Shown here: piece after piece, positions 7,284 to 7,635 of the stretch
Layout of the letters: each line of letters begins with the position of its first letter
How positions within the stretch are numbered: the stretch's first letter is position 1
NCBI GenBank assembly: GCA_018970845.1
Contig: JAGWVO010000168.1
Span: 1 to 7,635 of the forward strand
Direction of reading: 5' to 3'
Length of the DNA stretch: 7,635 nt
From: Planctomycetota bacterium
Lineage (GTDB): Bacteria > Planctomycetota > Planctomycetia > Gemmatales > Gemmataceae
Translations under genes and position numbers: made by a program
The notes under the pieces: model-generated
The model's database searches: none
What the model was told of the DNA's origin: nothing
What the model saw: the letters and a program-made list of their open reading frames with translations, nothing else

Positions 7284-7601
7284 GTGAAATCGTTACTCGT
7301 CAGGTTCTGGAACGACGACCGCGGCGCCATCATCGCCAGCGAATACCTGTTCTTCTCAACAATCCTGGTGATCGGCATCATCGTCGGCCTGACGAATGTT
7401 CGCGACGCCATCAATGCCGAACTCAGCGAACTGGCCAACGCCTTCCTCGCCCTGAGCCAGGGCTACGCGTTCTCCGGCGTCTCGGGTTGCTCGGCGGTGG
7501 TTGACGGCAGCCAGGCGATCGACAATCCCGGGCTTGTCATGCAGCCGGTGACGATCACCCCGGCCCAGCCTTCCGACATCAATGTCCTTCCCTGCAACTG
7601 A
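7284..7601 (+). CDS. Small Flp-pilin-like membrane protein
   Basis: A 105-residue protein read from GTG. It opens with a short basic/polar stretch (MKSLLVRFWNDDRG), then one hydrophobic helix (about 15-36, AIIASEYLFFSTILVIGIIVGL), then an amphipathic helix with regular Asn/Glu/Leu (NVRDAINAELSELANAFLAL), then QGYAFSG and a short Cys-containing tail (Cys69, Cys104). The layout is that of type IVb (Flp) prepilins, which a TadV/CpaA-like peptidase cuts after Gly and which are assembled by a Tad-type machine. The likely cut is Gly14-Ala15. The conserved Glu-Tyr pair sits at +6/+7 after that Gly (Glu20-Tyr21), one residue later than the usual Flp +5/+6. I recall the same GAxxxxE spacing in other small planctomycete proteins. 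No other Tad gene is in the window. It could be a minor pilin, a pseudopilin or a family-specific envelope peptide; the pilin-like fold is likely, the role unproven. Confidence 0.82.
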   Translation: MKSLLVRFWNDDRGAIIASEYLFFSTILVIGIIVGLTNVRDAINAELSELANAFLALSQGYAFSGVSGCSAVVDGSQAIDNPGLVMQPVTITPAQPSDINVLPCN

Positions 7602-7630
7602 TTTCCCAAACATTCAATAAACCTGAGGGT

Positions 7631-7634
7631 GGAG
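7631..7634 (+). promoter_or_regulatory. Possible ribosome binding site of a gene starting beyond the window
   Basis: GGAG, in the context GAGGGTGGAGC, lies at the extreme right edge, 30 bases after the pilin-like stop. It suggests a closely spaced downstream gene on the plus strand, possibly another pilin-like subunit, but no start codon is visible. Confidence 0.3.
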
Positions 7635-7635
7635 C

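Overview
The window looks like GC-rich chromosomal DNA from a planctomycete, most likely near the Gemmataceae/Isosphaeraceae. Three things point there: a non-enzymatic repeat protein that begins with the motif LEGLTDRVVPA, a variant of the N-terminal LExLExRxxPA motif common in these bacteria; a small Flp-pilin-like protein of a type frequent in planctomycetes; and a very large secreted protein of a kind I associate with Planctomycetes and Verrucomicrobia. The assignment comes from motif recognition, not from a database search.

Layout. Bases 1-3731 (minus strand) hold the first 1243 codons of a large secreted protein with a clear signal peptide, a long helical N-terminal part and beta-sandwich segments resembling bacterial alpha-2-macroglobulins. 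Its 3' end lies outside the window. Upstream of it, 3924-5336 (minus strand) encodes a 470-residue Asn/Thr/Gly/Asp-rich protein made of about 13-14 imperfect repeats with degenerate RTX-like GNGNDT turns, probably a beta-solenoid. A strong stem-loop terminator at 3874-3897 separates the two. A divergent intergenic region follows. After it, 5516-7117 (plus strand) encodes a polytopic membrane protein with a GT-C-glycosyltransferase-like layout and a soluble C-terminal domain. Next, 7284-7601 (plus strand) encodes a 105-residue pilin-like protein from a GTG start behind a perfect AAGGAG. The window ends on another Shine-Dalgarno-like sequence, so a further gene may start just outside.

How they fit together. 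All four genes appear to concern the cell envelope or surface: a secreted macroglobulin-like protein, a probable surface or extracellular repeat protein, a membrane protein that may handle lipid-linked sugars, and a pilin-like subunit. The sequence gives no proof of a shared pathway. The first two are separated by a terminator, and the last two by 166 bases.

The GC-rich sequence creates several long open frames antisense to the real genes (notably 93-3302 plus, 3915-5030 plus and 5480-7099 minus) and one same-strand, wrong-frame reading (1723-3753 minus). I treat all of these as shadows. I see no tRNA, rRNA, CRISPR, insertion sequence or integrase.
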